This document shows, piece by piece, positions 44,096-56,457 of a stretch of DNA of 64,000 nucleotides; within the stretch, counting starts at the first letter, position 1, and every line of letters starts with the position of its first letter. The position numbers and the translations under genes were made by a program. Source of the DNA: Gigaspora rosea (lineage: Eukaryota; Glomeromycota; Glomeromycetes; Diversisporales; Gigasporaceae). Below the pieces are notes generated by a model. That model was not told where the DNA came from. It ran no database searches and saw nothing but the letters and a program-made list of their open reading frames with translations. The DNA lies in the NCBI GenBank assembly GCA_003550325.1, contig QKWP01000053.1, positions 428,501 to 492,500 on the forward strand. Reading direction: 5' to 3'.

Positions 44096-44936
44096 ATAAT
44101 GGATTTAGTGAAATTATAATTGGCAAAAAAAAATTACGTTGCTTTATATATTCGAAAATCTTATCGCTAATAAAAAATCCTAAGAATCCCAAAGAGCAAA
44201 CCATGCCAATATTTATTATCTTCTAACTTTTATGTCAAATACGGCAATTTCATTTTATTTTATTATATATATATATATTTTTTTTTACCAAAAAATTTTT
44301 GTGCTCAAATATTTCATTATGACCTGGTTTGTTCGAAGTTAAAGAGAAAAATGTTTTTGTTGTAACAACATATGAATATTTGTAAAGCCCGTAAAGGAGA
44401 AGTTGAGGAAATTGGCATTGCCGAAATTACACTATTTGTTGAAGTTTTGTCGAAGAAGTATATTTGTTTGTTGGATAGTCGCCTTTTTTTCGTTACGATT
44501 TGTTGAAAAACATAATAATCATAAATAAAGCAAGGACAAGTAACGATCGCAATCATTATTTCGATAAATTGTAATAATTGTGCATCATCTCAATCACAAT
44601 CACATTGAGGGAGTTACTTGAGAACAACCTTAAATAAAATAATTATTATTTTCAAAAATATGTTCTCAAGCAACGCCTCAACATGATTGATAGTGATTGA
44701 TATGATGCTCAATTATTACAACTGATCGAAATAATGGTTGGAATAGTTACTTGAGCAGACCATCCATGCTTTATAAAAACGAAATTGCCGTATTTGACAT
44801 AAAAGTTAGAAGATAATAAATATTAGCATGGCATGCCTTTGGGCTTCTTAGATTTTTTTATTAGAGATAAGAATTTCGAATATAAAAGGCATCGTATTAA
44901 TTTTTTGACAACTATAATTTCGCTGAAGATCCATGA
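44096..44936. repeat. ~840-bp imperfect palindrome
   Basis: The outer arms pair over about 150 bp: GGATTTAGTGAAATTATAAT through TTTATGTCAAATACGGCAAT (44,101-44,255) against the inverse at 44,775-44,935. The inner arms pair again (GTAATAATTGTGCATCAT at 44,570 with ATGATGCTCAATTATTAC near 44,705). The left arm carries ~290 extra bases (44,256-44,545). No target duplication is clear, so it may be a fold-back element or an inverted duplication. Confidence 0.7.
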
Positions 44937-45395
44937 AATAAAGCAAACTGCTTGAACAACCTCTTTTTTTACTCTATCATTAGGTAGTTTTAGCCAATTA
45001 ACGTTAACTCAATGAAAAAACAAGGATGGTTTGCGTCTTCAGACTTTTTTCAGAGAAGCGGCAATTCACTTGTTCAGTTTTTTTGACCCCGCCTATTTAA
45101 AATTTTATTTCCGACAATTGATTTAGGCACCCTAAATCATCCCAACCATATCCGATTATTACGGCATTAATCATAAATATATATGTATGTCAAGTAAATC
45201 GTTAATACAATAATGTATGTAAAATAAAACAACACTATGCTACCGTAATGTATGAGACATTTCCTTTTACAATAGTATTAATTATTATCAATATAGTTAA
45301 AGTATGCTGTAAAAACGGACCAAACTTTACTTAAGTATAACCAGTGATTAACATCATAGAGTATTTTAAGTGTGGATCTGAAAAAAATGGATTTC
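44937..45395. other. Spacer
   Basis: AT-rich with no recognised gene. The stop side of the decayed Kelch gene begins at 45,396. Confidence 0.4.
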
Positions 45396-46125
45396 TTAAC
45401 CAGAGACTTCGTTATTTGGCTCATCATCTTGAGATGTAAAAGAATAAGGAGTATAACCAAATCTTCTAATAATAAGAATTGCAACAGTTGATAATATTTT
45501 ATGCCCGCAATTGCACCAAATGTAATATCAATAATTGCTGCAACATTGTTAGACTGATTAGGGAGGTGACATTTATTACGTAATATTTTAGGGGGTGGGG
45601 GGGTGGCCCTGTATTATAACATTATCTTACGTTACACAAAGATATACAGTAAATTATAAATTGGCCAATTATATTGGATATTACGTGGGGGGGAGGGGGT
45701 AGCCCTCATAGTAAATGGATATTACGTAATAAATGTCAGCGCCCTTATATATTGTAATATTATTACTTGGTGAAGCATTGCCGTAATTGGGACTGATTGG
45801 AATGATTTAAGATCATAAAATGTAATCCATTCATAATTATTTTTTTTGACTCACATCGGGAAGGAAGACATTATTTTGTATTATTACTTCCATTGGTATC
45901 TGAAATTTAAAAGTTATTCATTAATAAAACGATATAATAATTTACTTACTTAATGCACCAAATGCGATAAAAACACAAGCCCAATTAGTATTGAAGTAAA
46001 ACGTCTGAATCCAATAGTGGGACCTCCACTACTTATAATTGTAGGAATACCAACAAATTTAAAGGTATCAAGCAACATAATTGTCATAGTTGAAGAATCC
46101 GAATATCCATAAAATATTAATATTT
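45396..46125 (-). pseudogene. Kelch gene fragment (third copy), decayed
   Basis: Only the 3' end is left. Reading leftward: LFYGYSDSSTMTIMLLDTFK, then IISSGGPTIGFRR and TSILIG match the penultimate exon of the C2 Kelch gene (LLFYGVDYIT, then SGGPLRRLVRHTATLIG). A DVSQK segment matches DVSHKDSYKW of the last exon. It ends DDEPNNEVSG with a stop. The frame is broken at least twice, and a Harbinger-type MITE sits in the last exon. The sequence is far more diverged than C1 versus C2, so it is an older duplicate. Confidence 0.72.
45561..45744. mobile_element. 184-bp PIF/Harbinger-type MITE
   Basis: The ends GGGAGGTGACATTTATTACG and CGTAATAAATGTCAGCGCCC are inverses with two mismatches. The 3-bp TTA target is duplicated (45,558-45,560 and 45,745-45,747), as PIF/Harbinger elements do. 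The inner arms are G-rich (GGGGGTGGGGGGGTGG) and keep the same strand sense on both sides. Confidence 0.85.
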
Positions 46126-46186
46126 AATTAAATTGAGCTAAGTTAATAGTTGTAATTATAACTGTCTAAAAATAAAATTCAACACA

Positions 46187-46262
46187 TAAGAATTCCACAG
46201 CAAATAAGATTGTCCATCCCTCTTTTATTTTTGCTATCCCTGTTCCATTTGCTGTGGATCCA
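46187..46262. repeat. Short inverted repeat (possible tiny MITE)
   Basis: TTCCACAGCAAAT on the left pairs with ATTTGCTGTGGA on the right about 75 bp away. The spacer is pyrimidine-rich. No clear target duplication. Confidence 0.5.
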
Positions 46263-46369
46263 ATTTATAATAAAGTTTGCATTTAAAGGATTTCTGCTTA
46301 TTATATAATTTTAAACAAGTATGTATTTAAAAGGATAAATTATTATGATTGTACATTTAATTTCATCAT

Positions 46370-47110
46370 TATACATCTGAAAATAACGAATATGAGATAA
46401 AAAATTTTGTAAAGTTATCTTTAAAGATAGAAAATTTCCATTGGACCAGTTATTATGATTGGATAATAAACCAGGATTTTAAGCAATTCCCCATTCAATA
46501 AATTTTTATTTCTTCCATTTGTAAATCATCTTGGCTAATAAGTGAGACTAAAGTATTTTCTTGAAGCATATAGAAGTCTTCCAATTCAAAACTTTGTAAG
46601 GATACTTTACCACAATAACAATGCACCATTTTTGTAATTCTTGAAGCTTATTACCCTGAAAAATTTTAAGATTGACGAGTAAAACTTAAACCAAGTCAAT
46701 GAACTTCCGTCTTAATTATATGAACTTCAAGGTGCCTGGCTAATTCATCAAAAATAAATTCGAAAGCGCTGATCATAAGCTCAAAAATAAGCTACCTTAG
46801 ATATATATATATATATAAGGTTTAATTATATTGTTAGTGTTTTTTTCTCGCAACAAAATATAGATTATAAATTGAATATAAAATAACTTACTTGATTATT
46901 ATCTCAAATTGTCAAGAGCTTTAATCTTATTCTCATCTTTATTGATATTTGCAATTCATTATGAAAATATATAGATCTCCATCTTAAACTTGCTTAATGT
47001 GCTTGCAATATTTTAGTGATTGGAGATTCGCCACCATTAATGACTATATTTAAATCATCTTAGTCATCAAGCAGGTCAAGATAGTTGTTTGAAAGATTTC
47101 AAAGAATTTA
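46370..47110 (-). pseudogene. BTB-BACK-TLDc pseudogene (block B)
   Basis: Counterpart of the pseudogene at 17,030-18,130. BACK-region traces lie at 46,370-46,800 (text matching SLISxDDLQ near 46,530) and BTB-exon traces at 46,900-47,105. The TLDc part is missing altogether, since block B begins within this gene at about 46,350. Many frame breaks. Its presence next to an intact copy in both blocks shows that the pair was duplicated as a unit. Confidence 0.75.
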
Positions 47111-48230
47111 CTAGATTTTAAATATGTGAAATCATAATTATTAAATATTTTTTAAAAAAGAATTCAGAATAAAAGAACCAGCAACGCACCTTTTCTACAA
47201 ATTTCAGCGTAATTTTAGCAATCGGAAAATTTTTTTGTTTAAAAAGGTGCCGCTAGAAGCAGCCAACATTTATTTCCAGAATTTGATCAGCATGTCGTAT
47301 AACTTTTGGCTCGTTTTGCCAATATCAAAATTCTAATCCGAAATAAATAGTTTAATATTGTTTGGGGGTTAATTTTTGAGGGTTTCGTTCATATGATTTT
47401 CTTTTTAGGAGAGTTGAGAAAAACCGGTAAAACTCGGTAAAATCAAACGAGAGAGGACGTGTGGGTGACGGGGCCCGTCGTGTTATTATTCAAGCATAAA
47501 TCATTAACCAAGTCGTAGTTAATTGACTTAGTTGCTTAGCTACTAAGAATTCTTAATTTTGACGGCCTATTAGTCGAAGTATTTGTTGGTTAAGAAGTGT
47601 AGTTTAGATTAAATTGCGTTGCAGATATAGAGGGAATATTTTATTACAATTTGATATTTCAATTTATTATGTGATTCAGTAAATGTATATATTGTATGAA
47701 AGGTTTGTAAACGCTGATTTTTAGAGTGCAATACATTCGATTTATAATATCAAATACCTTTAATGAAAATAATATAAAGTATTCAAAGGACTTAAATTGC
47801 CGATAAAAAATGATTTAAATAGTTAAAGGTCTATTATTTCAGGGAGTTTGTATATTTCTAGAGAATGTTACATCTGATATTTATTTTGTCTTAAATCATA
47901 ATGACCTATGTTTCGGAAAACAACTGATCTTATAATATATCAATATCAATTAATCAAGGTTTGATTAGAAATAAATTTCAATTATTATAAATAGATTAAA
48001 TTTTTAATCGATAACTGAACAGAAAAATTTATCACAGATAAAACTTGTAAAATATTATTAGTATTTACAATTTTAAGATAGAAGTTAATTATGAGAATAA
48101 TGTAACGATATCATATTTAAGTCACAGTATAATAAAAATTATGAGAATAATGCAAACAAGAAACTATAATTAATAGATTATTACTCACAATATTGAAGGC
48201 AATTTATTCAGTAAGTTAATTAGCTAAAAA
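47111..48230. other. Block B spacer, duplicate of 18,131-19,150
   Basis: Non-coding. It has one extra stretch near 47,360-47,500 (GAGAGAGGACGTGTGGGTGA) not found in block A, probably a later insertion. Confidence 0.65.
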
Positions 48231-48235
48231 ATCTT

Positions 48236-49762
48236 TTAGGGCTTTTTACTAATATGGAATATTTCATACTCTTCCACGGAAAAAAATGAAAATCCATAAC
48301 TATCAAACGTAGTTTCATTTCTAATTCGTTTTTCGTATGAATCTAGACAATTCCAACAATTAGAGTGTTGATCAAAATGTTCCCTCATAGCTAAATCACT
48401 CAAACCAAATGTTGGAGCATAATTCATATCACAAACAATTGCAGCTTTTGGATATTTTACACGACTTAAAATAGAATTTTGAATGGTGCCATTTTTCAAA
48501 GAAAAAATAAAGCTATCGTTGCATTGCTTAAAGAAAACTTGTTTAACTGGTTTATCCCAACCAATAGGATTATATCCACCAAGAATTTCGTCAGTGCCTT
48601 TAACCTTCATAACTACAACAAGATGTGTTTGTTTATCACATAATCTCCAAAATGAATCTTTGGTAAAACCATCTCTAGTTCCTCGAAGAAGTAATTTAAA
48701 CTCGTATGGATTATCCATTACTGAATATATTTCAGTTTTTCTATCAACCCATGAAGCAATTTCTGCTGCATGTGCTCCATTGATAACTGGCTCTGAATTT
48801 CTAGTGGGCAATATAGGTGCTAAAATTACACGAGGTGGAAGAATTTTTGATGATAATTGTTGATCAGCTGACATAAGCTTTTTTGTTATATCATCCCAGA
48901 GTTCTTTATCCAGGATTTGTTGGTATGGTTGTACATTATTGTTAATGTCATCACTAGACATCTGAAAATAACGAATATGAGGTAAAATATTTTGTAAAGT
49001 AGTCTTTAAAGATAGAAAACTTTCATTGGACCAGCTTTTAGGATTGGATGCTAAACCAGGATTTTGAGCAATTCCCCATTCAATAACAAGATTCCAAATT
49101 TTTATTTCTTCCATTTGTAAATCATCTCGGCTAATAAGTGATACTAATGCATTTTCTTGAAGCGAAGAAAAGTTTTCCGATTCAAAAATCTTATCAGGGT
49201 ACTTTGCCACAATATCATTGCACCATTTTTGTAATTTTTGAAGCTCATTATTCTGAAAAATTTTTTGATAAATACGAGTAAAATTTAAACGAAGCCAATG
49301 AGCTTTCGTTTCAATTAAATGAGCTTCAAAGAATTTAGCTAATTCATCAAAAAGAAATTCACAAGCAATAAGCATAAGCTCAAAAATAAATGATGCATTA
49401 TGATTTTCAAGTAAGACTACTCCTCCATAAATGTATCTATATAAATTTAAATATATTTTAGATATTTCTTGATACTTGATATAAATTAAAAATCTAATAT
49501 AAATAGCTTACTTGATTATAATCTCAAATTGTTGGATTGTAAAATTTTTTAAATTAATCATTTTAATATTATTCTCATCTTTTCTGATATTTACCAATTC
49601 ATTACGAAAGTATAAAGATCTATATTTTAAAATTGCGGAATGTGCTTGAAATATTTTAGCATTTGGAGATTCTCCAACATTAATAACAATATTAAAATCT
49701 TCTTTGTCATCAAGTAGTTCAAGATAATTATTCGATAGATTTTCAAAGAATTTTATTACCAT
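48236..49762 (-). CDS. BTB-BACK-TLDc protein, intact two-exon gene
   Basis: Exon 1 (49,512-49,762) starts MVIKFFENLSNNYLELLDDK and carries the BTB core FQAHSAILKYRSLYFRNEL. A 75-bp intron (49,437-49,511) starts GTAAGC and ends ATATAG. Exon 2 (48,236-49,436) finishes the BTB (YIYGGVVLLEN), then BACK-like helices (SLISRDDLQMEEIKIWNLVI) and a TLDc domain (residues ~285-480: EFKLLLRGTRDGF, GGYNPIGWDKPVKQ) to SKKP. Predicted 483 residues, normal for this fungal family. An extra base upstream removes the longer start used by copy A, so this methionine is chosen. BTB proteins often recruit substrates to Cullin-3 ubiquitin ligase. Substrate unknown. Proteins of this type are hugely expanded in Glomeromycota. 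Confidence 0.88.
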
Positions 49763-50560
49763 CTTGACTATATGTGAAGTTTTAATTTTCGATGAAGTCG
49801 TATGTCAGTACTGACATTTAAAAGAAGTGCACCGAATAAAGAAAGAGCAGGAATTTAAAGTATGTTGCATTACTTCAAATTTCCAAAATTGATTATTTCG
49901 TATAACGTAATACCAAAATTGAATGTAAATTTAGCCACGATCAACATGTAATTTGCCTAAATATTTAACTTCATAACCGCGTAGAAAATGTTTCATGAAA
50001 TCCGGCTGAATTAAACGGTTAACAATTTTAGGCTGCTCCAATTTTTATGCATATTATTTATAATATTTATATTACTGTAAAAAATAATTGTTTTACTCCT
50101 TGACTATATTTTTAATATTAATTCGTTTGAAGAATCAATATGAAATTGTGTAGTAGAGAAAAGGAAAGAAACCAAGCTAAATATTCATAAGACGAAAATT
50201 AGTCATCAAATATTTTAGATCCAATTTTTTGAATGTTAATAACAATTGAAGCTAAAGTTTTGACAAATAACTAGTGGAGACTAACTTTTTATTTTTTTGG
50301 TTACATTTGCAATAATAGTAGGATAAAAAATGTTCAAGCACTTTTTGTGAATATTTCAATTAATGAATCACTAAGCAACCATAAGGATGGTAAAAAAAAC
50401 GGGTTTAACCTTTTTTTTTTTTATTTTGTTTAAAACTTGCCTGACGCCGCTCTTACGTCTGTTGCGCTGAAACTGAAAATATTAGTTAATTTTATTTATC
50501 AACTGAAAAATTTTTTCAAAAAAAAAAACATTACAATAATTTATTAAACATTGCAAATAT
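49763..50560. other. Block B upstream flank
   Basis: Matches the block A flank on both sides of the hAT transposon and so preserves the empty site (near 49,978). It should contain the promoter of the BTB-TLDc gene. No confident TATA box was seen. It joins block C2 at an ATAACATATAAT word near 50,565. Confidence 0.65.
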
Positions 50561-50564
50561 AACA

Positions 50565-50900
50565 TATAATTAAGGTTGTTAGTTTGATAGAAATTTTTAT
50601 AATTTCTATTGTGAATTACAGTAAAAAATTCTGATACAAATTTTATCCAATATTCAGTAACCAAAATATGTGGTTAAATTGTTATTGCAAAATATTTTAT
50701 TACAAAATTTATTATTTTGAGATATGCAAGCAATATATAGTAAAGTTGGAATAAATTAATATGAATTTCTATCATGAGTTACCACAAAAATTTTTATTAC
50801 AAAATTTATTCGTTATTCTGATAACAACAAAAAAGTTAATTTGTATTGAAATTATCGTAATTTCTATCATTATTACTATAAAAACTTCTATTATTCGTAC
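50565..50900 (-). repeat. Array subfamily 1 units, inverse orientation, block C2 edge
   Basis: Duplicate of 36,526-36,860. The two hairpins present at 36,488-36,525 are absent here, so the duplication breakpoint lies exactly beside them. Confidence 0.7.
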
Positions 50901-51970
50901 ATAATACATAGTAAGAATTTTTTCAAGTTTTATCTTGACTTGCACGTTCAGTCGTTTGGTATGCAAAACAATGACTTTATAAAAGTATTAAATTGGACAA
51001 ATTTGTGCCCTAAAATTGTTTCCAGTTTGCTTAATTAAATGAAGTTTTTCAGCTGTACCAGTATAAAAGAATTTTGAAAGTATGAATATCCAACGTTTAA
51101 AATTCAGGGGTTTGATTTATTTAATGCATTACGTCAACACTCTTCATAAAAAATAATATCCGTTAAAAAGCGTTCGTTTTTCCTTTAAATAAATATATTT
51201 CAAGATTTGCTCAATCAAAAGATTCGTAACAAAAAGTTATTTAAAAAAAAAAAAAAAGTTATTTAAAAAAAAAAAAAAAAAAGGTATTTACTTCATTAAG
51301 TCAAAAATTTGATTATTCTTTTCTTTATTTATATCAAGATGAAATCACCGATTTATCGTAAGATAAAATAATTAATTACATTCCAAATCTACCTAAGTTA
51401 TTCTTCATTCGACAGATTGAAAAATACATGTGCCGATTAAGAATCAACGAATTTGTGATTGATGCAGGACAGCGATTTTTGCCATTTAATAGTTTTAGAT
51501 CACATCTATTGATTAATATTTTTAAACTTTGTAATTCTTTAGTGGTTGCGCTAAAGGTTGTTAAATATAATATTGTTCGGACGATGTTTCATCCTGCCGC
51601 CTTTACAATTATACAGATGTGAAATTTCTATTAAAAACGAATATTAAAACATTTGAAAAAGATTTCAAATTATTAAATAAAGATAGAAAAAAATTTCAAA
51701 CTATTAAATACGTGCAGTAAAATATAGGAAAAAATTTTAGTTATGTTATTATCTTACAAACTGTTATAATATAAATTCAAGGCATTTTCAGTGATCAATA
51801 AGTTTAGCTACCAAAGACCCATCTTGTCCAAATGTTTTAACTATCAGCTATGTAAATGGTTTGCCGTTAAGTAATTTATATATGTTATGACTCAATTCTT
51901 ACTACCTGCTACCGAATCAATCACGGTATATATTGTTCCTTTTTGTTTTGTGGGTGACATATTAATTAGA
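50901..51970. other. Block C2 non-coding part
   Basis: Near-identical to 36,861-37,896. An A-run at 51,243-51,284 is longer than in C1. No supported gene. Confidence 0.55.
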
Positions 51971-53852
51971 TTATGGAAGTCGGTCATAATTAACTCTATT
52001 TATATTGGATCTTTCTATAATTGATCTCAACAATCCTGTTATCACACTTCCTATAATCATACCAATTATTAATAATCCAATCGCACCAGCAATTACTGTA
52101 CCAATATTAATATTTAATGGTGGAGTTGGTGAGGTTGGTGAGATTGGTGAAGTTGGTATTGGTTGAATTGAATTGATAGGATCATAAGTTGTTACCCACT
52201 TATAACTGTCCTTATGACTTACATCGAGAAGAAAAATATCAGATGAAGTAAATCTGCCTTCATCAGTTAGATAAAATCCTAAACATTAATATTTAACAAA
52301 TAAGTATTCATTTTTTTTAAAGCTTCATAACAATTTATTTATTTAAACTTACCAAATGCAATAAGAACATATGCTCCAATCAATGTAGCGGTATGACGCA
52401 CTAAACGTCTCAGAGGACCACCAGAGTTTAAAATCACAGGTATTGTCCAAGTAAATGTTAAGGTATCAAGAGAATTAATTGTAATATAGTCAACTCCATA
52501 AAATAATAAAATTCGATTATGTTGAGCTAATTTAATTTGAAAAATAAGTATAATTGGTTAAAAATATCTATAACAAAGTGATTAATTATAATACATACGA
52601 ATGTAGACCGATGCATGATCGCATTTTCTAGTGGGAATTTGCACAGATGTAGTCTAAGTTTATTAATAACAAATAAACTAATATTACAAATATATATAAT
52701 TAATATTGAAAATAATTTTATTAAAACTTACAACTATTCTCCAAGTATTATCATTTGTATTAAAAATTGAAATTGGCTGCTAAATTTATACGGCAACATT
52801 TATGATTACATATTAAAATAAAAAATCATGAAAATATCTAGCAAATAGTATTCTAGAACTATTAATCTGATTACTTTAAGGACTTGAATACAATGTTTAA
52901 TGAAATTAGGAAATAAATATAGTCATCCTTTGATACATTATACACATATGTATGCGTTTTTCCTAAAACTATTATTTATTTAACTAAGTATACTTATCAA
53001 GATTTAAGCTTGAAATATATAAAAAACTTGGAATACTAGTTGCAGAATATTTTAGTGGTGACTACAGTTAGACCTCTCTAAGTAATGAAAAACTTTCTAA
53101 ACGCACTGGCAAATCTATATTCGCTTCTTTCTAAATGCACGTTGTTGAAAGTTTGGTCTCTATGTGGAGCATTTAGAGACGCCTAACTGTATAAAAAATT
53201 ATGCAAGTTAATATCATACCTCTTGATTTGAATTAGTTTGACAGCCATCAAGTGAATGAAATTTTCCTCCAATGTACAGAATTGAATCATTTAGTAATGT
53301 AGCACTGTAATACTGCGTCCCACTATATATTAGTGACGATGTAAATGTAGACCAAAATAGCTTTGAAGTATCTAATATATTCATTTTATTAACAGCATAT
53401 CCACCATAAATATAAATGTTATGTCCTAAAATTGCGCAATTAACAAATTTTATCTCTTCTCTAGGTATCGATCCAGAAGTAGTAGATTTACTCCATTGCA
53501 GGGATATTGTATTAAATTTACTAACAAGACCTCCACGATGCCAACCGCCAATATAATAAATTGTAGTCTCATCAGCACAAGCTGTTGCACCAGTTTTACA
53601 AGTTACACCTGAGATCGAAGAAAGATAGTCCAAGGCATTAAAGATATGTCGAATATAGTAAATGATTTTGAGACATCAAGGTAAAATAATCGGCTTGGTG
53701 CATATCCTTTTCCCGCTATCCATCCACCATGAAAGTAAAGCCTTTTATCAAAAAGGACTGCATTATGTTCTCCCTCCCAGAAGGAACAAATGCGAATATG
53801 CTCTTGTTAAAGTTAATTAGGAAAAATGATACAATTGATAGAAAAGTTTCAT
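51971..53852 (-). pseudogene. Kelch-repeat membrane protein gene, copy C2
   Basis: All exons can be followed: long exon 53,220-53,852, then 52,732-52,779 (QPISIFNTNDNTWRIV), 52,599-52,653 (TTSVQIPTRKCDHASVYI), 52,353-52,526 (QHNRILLFYGVDYITINSLD to HTATLIGAYVLIAFG) and 51,971-52,278 (stalk, TM helix GTVIAGAIGLLIIGMIIGSV, end NYDRLP). Intron ends are GTAAGT/GTATGT...TAG and phases fit throughout. In the long exon three single bases present in C1 are missing (in the signal peptide, near 53,779 and near 53,626), so the first third is out of frame. These are either real lesions or homopolymer-type sequence errors. If errors, this is a complete secreted-stalk-TM Kelch protein of about 400 residues. 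Confidence 0.82.
53063..53191. mobile_element. Pogo-like MITE in a Kelch intron, copy 2
   Basis: Ends CAGTTAGACCTCTCTAAG and CATTTAGAGACGCCTAACTG between TA dinucleotides, in the 440-bp intron 52,780-53,219. The other introns of this gene are near 70-80 nt, so the MITE explains part of the extra length. Confidence 0.75.
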
Positions 53853-54655
53853 TTTTGATTAAAATTCGTTAGTATATTCAATAAAAATTCACCTTTTATA
53901 TGTACGCACGCACGTTTTTAAATATGATAACGTACGAACGTAAGTATGTAAAAATACAAAAATTATCGGATAATCGTCAAAATAGAGTTTATATATTTGA
54001 AATTGATTGTGCTCGCTTTAGGAAACGATTACTAGTGATAGTCAATTTATTACGACTACCTAAGTATTATTTTAGATATATGAAAATACTGAAGTAACGC
54101 CTTGCACCCTCTTCAATCTTTTTCGGCGATCTGCCTCTGATCGTTGCCTTTTTCTGCGTGTCTTGCTCGTGACCCGTCACATTTCCTTTTAAGATAAAAA
54201 GAAGTTTACGTCAAAAAATTTTATAAATAGTACCCCAAAAAAATTTTATCGAGTACGGGTTGTATTTAGACTTTTTAATGTTATGAGGTTGTGCTAATTG
54301 TGTATGTGATGATTCTATAATTTTAGAATAAGAAATGAAGCTTCGAGTTATTTGATGTTTGATGGGTGTACGGTTTGTTCTGCATTGAAAAGTTTGTATT
54401 TCGGGCGATACAAAAAAGGGAATGGCGTGAATATGTGATTCGTTGGGTTGGCTGTCTCTAGGTTACTTTTCTGATGCGTTTGTGATTATTTACTGTTATG
54501 GTATCAATAACACGGATTGTGCGGTGTGAAGATCATGTAATGAATAATTATGCTTTTAACTTGATTATTAGACAATCGATTTTTATTGCAGTATTGTGAT
54601 TGCGATTGTGACTGCAGGATAAAAAAAAGGGAACTAAACAACTTAAAAATGGTTA
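53853..54655. other. Block C2, upstream of the Kelch gene
   Basis: Matches 40,193-41,000. The duplication ends after GGGAACTAAACAACTTAAA near 54,648. Confidence 0.6.
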
Positions 54656-55009
54656 GAAGTTAGCCGAATAACTTAAACGATCACATGTCGGATAAGCGTA
54701 TTATTGGTCAAATGGGGCTGATAATTTCTTTTTCACAGCAGATGCTGTATTATGACGTGACCTTCGGCCGAGTCATAAAAACAGTATCCAATAATCATCA
54801 ATGACTGCATAGTGCAACAGTGCCTGGCATAATACCAATCATGCCGGCATGTTACTTGCAGAACCAAGTATGTACTGACGTACAGTACATAAATAGTGCA
54901 GCAAATTAGAAAGATATAAAGGTATTCTTGCCCTTATAAATGCTTGTATGCACATACGTACAAAATCACTACCTCTGTCAGCTAAACTGTTGCAAAAGAA
55001 TTTTAACTC
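54656..55009 (+). promoter_or_regulatory. Upstream region of the SPRY-TPR gene
   Basis: Two TATAAA words lie at 54,915-54,920 and 54,935-54,940, about 70-95 bp before the start codon. Farther up are TGACGTGACC (CRE-like) near 54,755, the palindrome ATGCCGGCAT near 54,841 and the dyad TATGTACTG-ACGTA-CAGTACATA near 54,868-54,890. These are sequence features only. Factor binding is untested. Confidence 0.5.
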
Positions 55010-56457
55010 ATGGAGAATTTAGAATTGCCAACTCCATACAATGATATTGTTTTGCCGAATGCATGGGATATTGAAAATAAATCATTTATTAACATAGATT
55101 CAAGTGGGCTTAAAGTGAGTTATACAGGTAAATAAATAATGAACACACATTGAAGATTAACATCTCGAATTGTTGTGCGTAAATAGTTCAACTAATTTAT
55201 CAAAAAAAAAAAAAACTTTAAAGATCCTGATGAAAATAAGGCTATTATAATTCGAGCAAATCATCCAATTCCTTTAAAGTGTGGGATATTTTACTTTGAA
55301 ATTAAAATTAAAAATAAAGGGAAAAATGGGTATGTTAATAATTATTTCATTTCATAATATCACCTTTGTTCTTAAGATTTTAATTATATTTATTGATAGA
55401 ATGATTGGAGTTGGATATTGTACAAAGAAAAATGATAAAGAGATAGATGGTTCAAATATAAAAACAGATTATATATATAATATGCTCATGCCGGGTAATA
55501 TTAGGTTTTATTCTATATTCTTTTTATTATATCTTATTATTATAGATTAACATCAATATTATATATAATATTGTAATATCCCTTAGGACAAGAAAATGGA
55601 TTGTGGGGATGTGGTTATCATGGTGATGACGGAAATTCATTTTGTTCTGGAAGTGGCGAGCCATATGGACCAACATATACTGTTGGTGACATTATTGGTT
55701 GCTATTTAAACTTCCTAAAGAAGATAATATTTTATACTAAAAACGGTGTCAATTTAGGTAATTAAATTTCTTACAATAATTTAAAAATTAAGATTTATAC
55801 CTTAAAAAGCAAAGTGAATAATATTCATAACATATTTTAAGGAATTGCGTGCCATCTTCCTGATGATTTTAAAAAAATTATATATCCATGTGTTGGATTT
55901 AAATCGCAAGGCGGGTCTGTAGAAGTAAATTTCGGCCGTGAAACGTTCAAATATTCAGGTAAATTTGTCTAAGGGGTCTAATCGTTTTAACTTATTTAGA
56001 TTTTAACCGTATTTATATATTTATAACAGCGATGACTTATGAAGACATTAGTAAAATATCAAATAATAATATATTAACAAGGTTAAAAGATATATTTAGG
56101 AAAAAATCAAATAATATATTAATATTGAAAGATCAAGAAAAGGTTCATTTTATTATGGGCAAAAATGAAAATGTACTTGTTAATTTAACAGGTGAATTAA
56201 CAAAATCATTAGAAAAAAAGCAAATTAGTCAAGGGCAAATATTTTTCCTTATGGGTGAATATTATAACGCACTTGAAACTTTAACTAAACTACTAGAAAT
56301 TGAACCAGATAATATAATGGCATTAAGATATCGAGGAGAAATTTATTATGTAATGAAAAAATATAAAGAATCAATTGCCGACTTAAAGAAATTATTAGAA
56401 ATTAAGCCTAATGACAAATGGGCAACAAAAGCCATAGAATTGGTTAAAACTATGTAA
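55010..56457 (+). CDS. SPRY (B30.2)-TPR protein, intact six-exon gene
   Basis: Exons 55,010-55,127, 55,224-55,329, 55,400-55,494, 55,587-55,757, 55,842-55,958 and 56,030-56,457. All introns start GT and end AG (70-96 nt), and phases join to one 344-residue protein. Residues 1-40 ([16 protein letters not shown], then SGLKVSYT) precede a SPRY domain: [87 protein letters not shown]. The C-terminal third has TPR helices ([57 protein letters not shown]). It has no signal peptide or TM, so it is probably a cytosolic adaptor. SPRY binds partner peptides and TPR assembles complexes. Its partner is unknown. The intron-like array starts straight after the stop. Confidence 0.92.

Noticed and set aside
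44022-44226. Small frames on both strands
   Set aside because: They overlap the junction of a dead DDE transposase and a palindrome arm. No conserved domain of their own.
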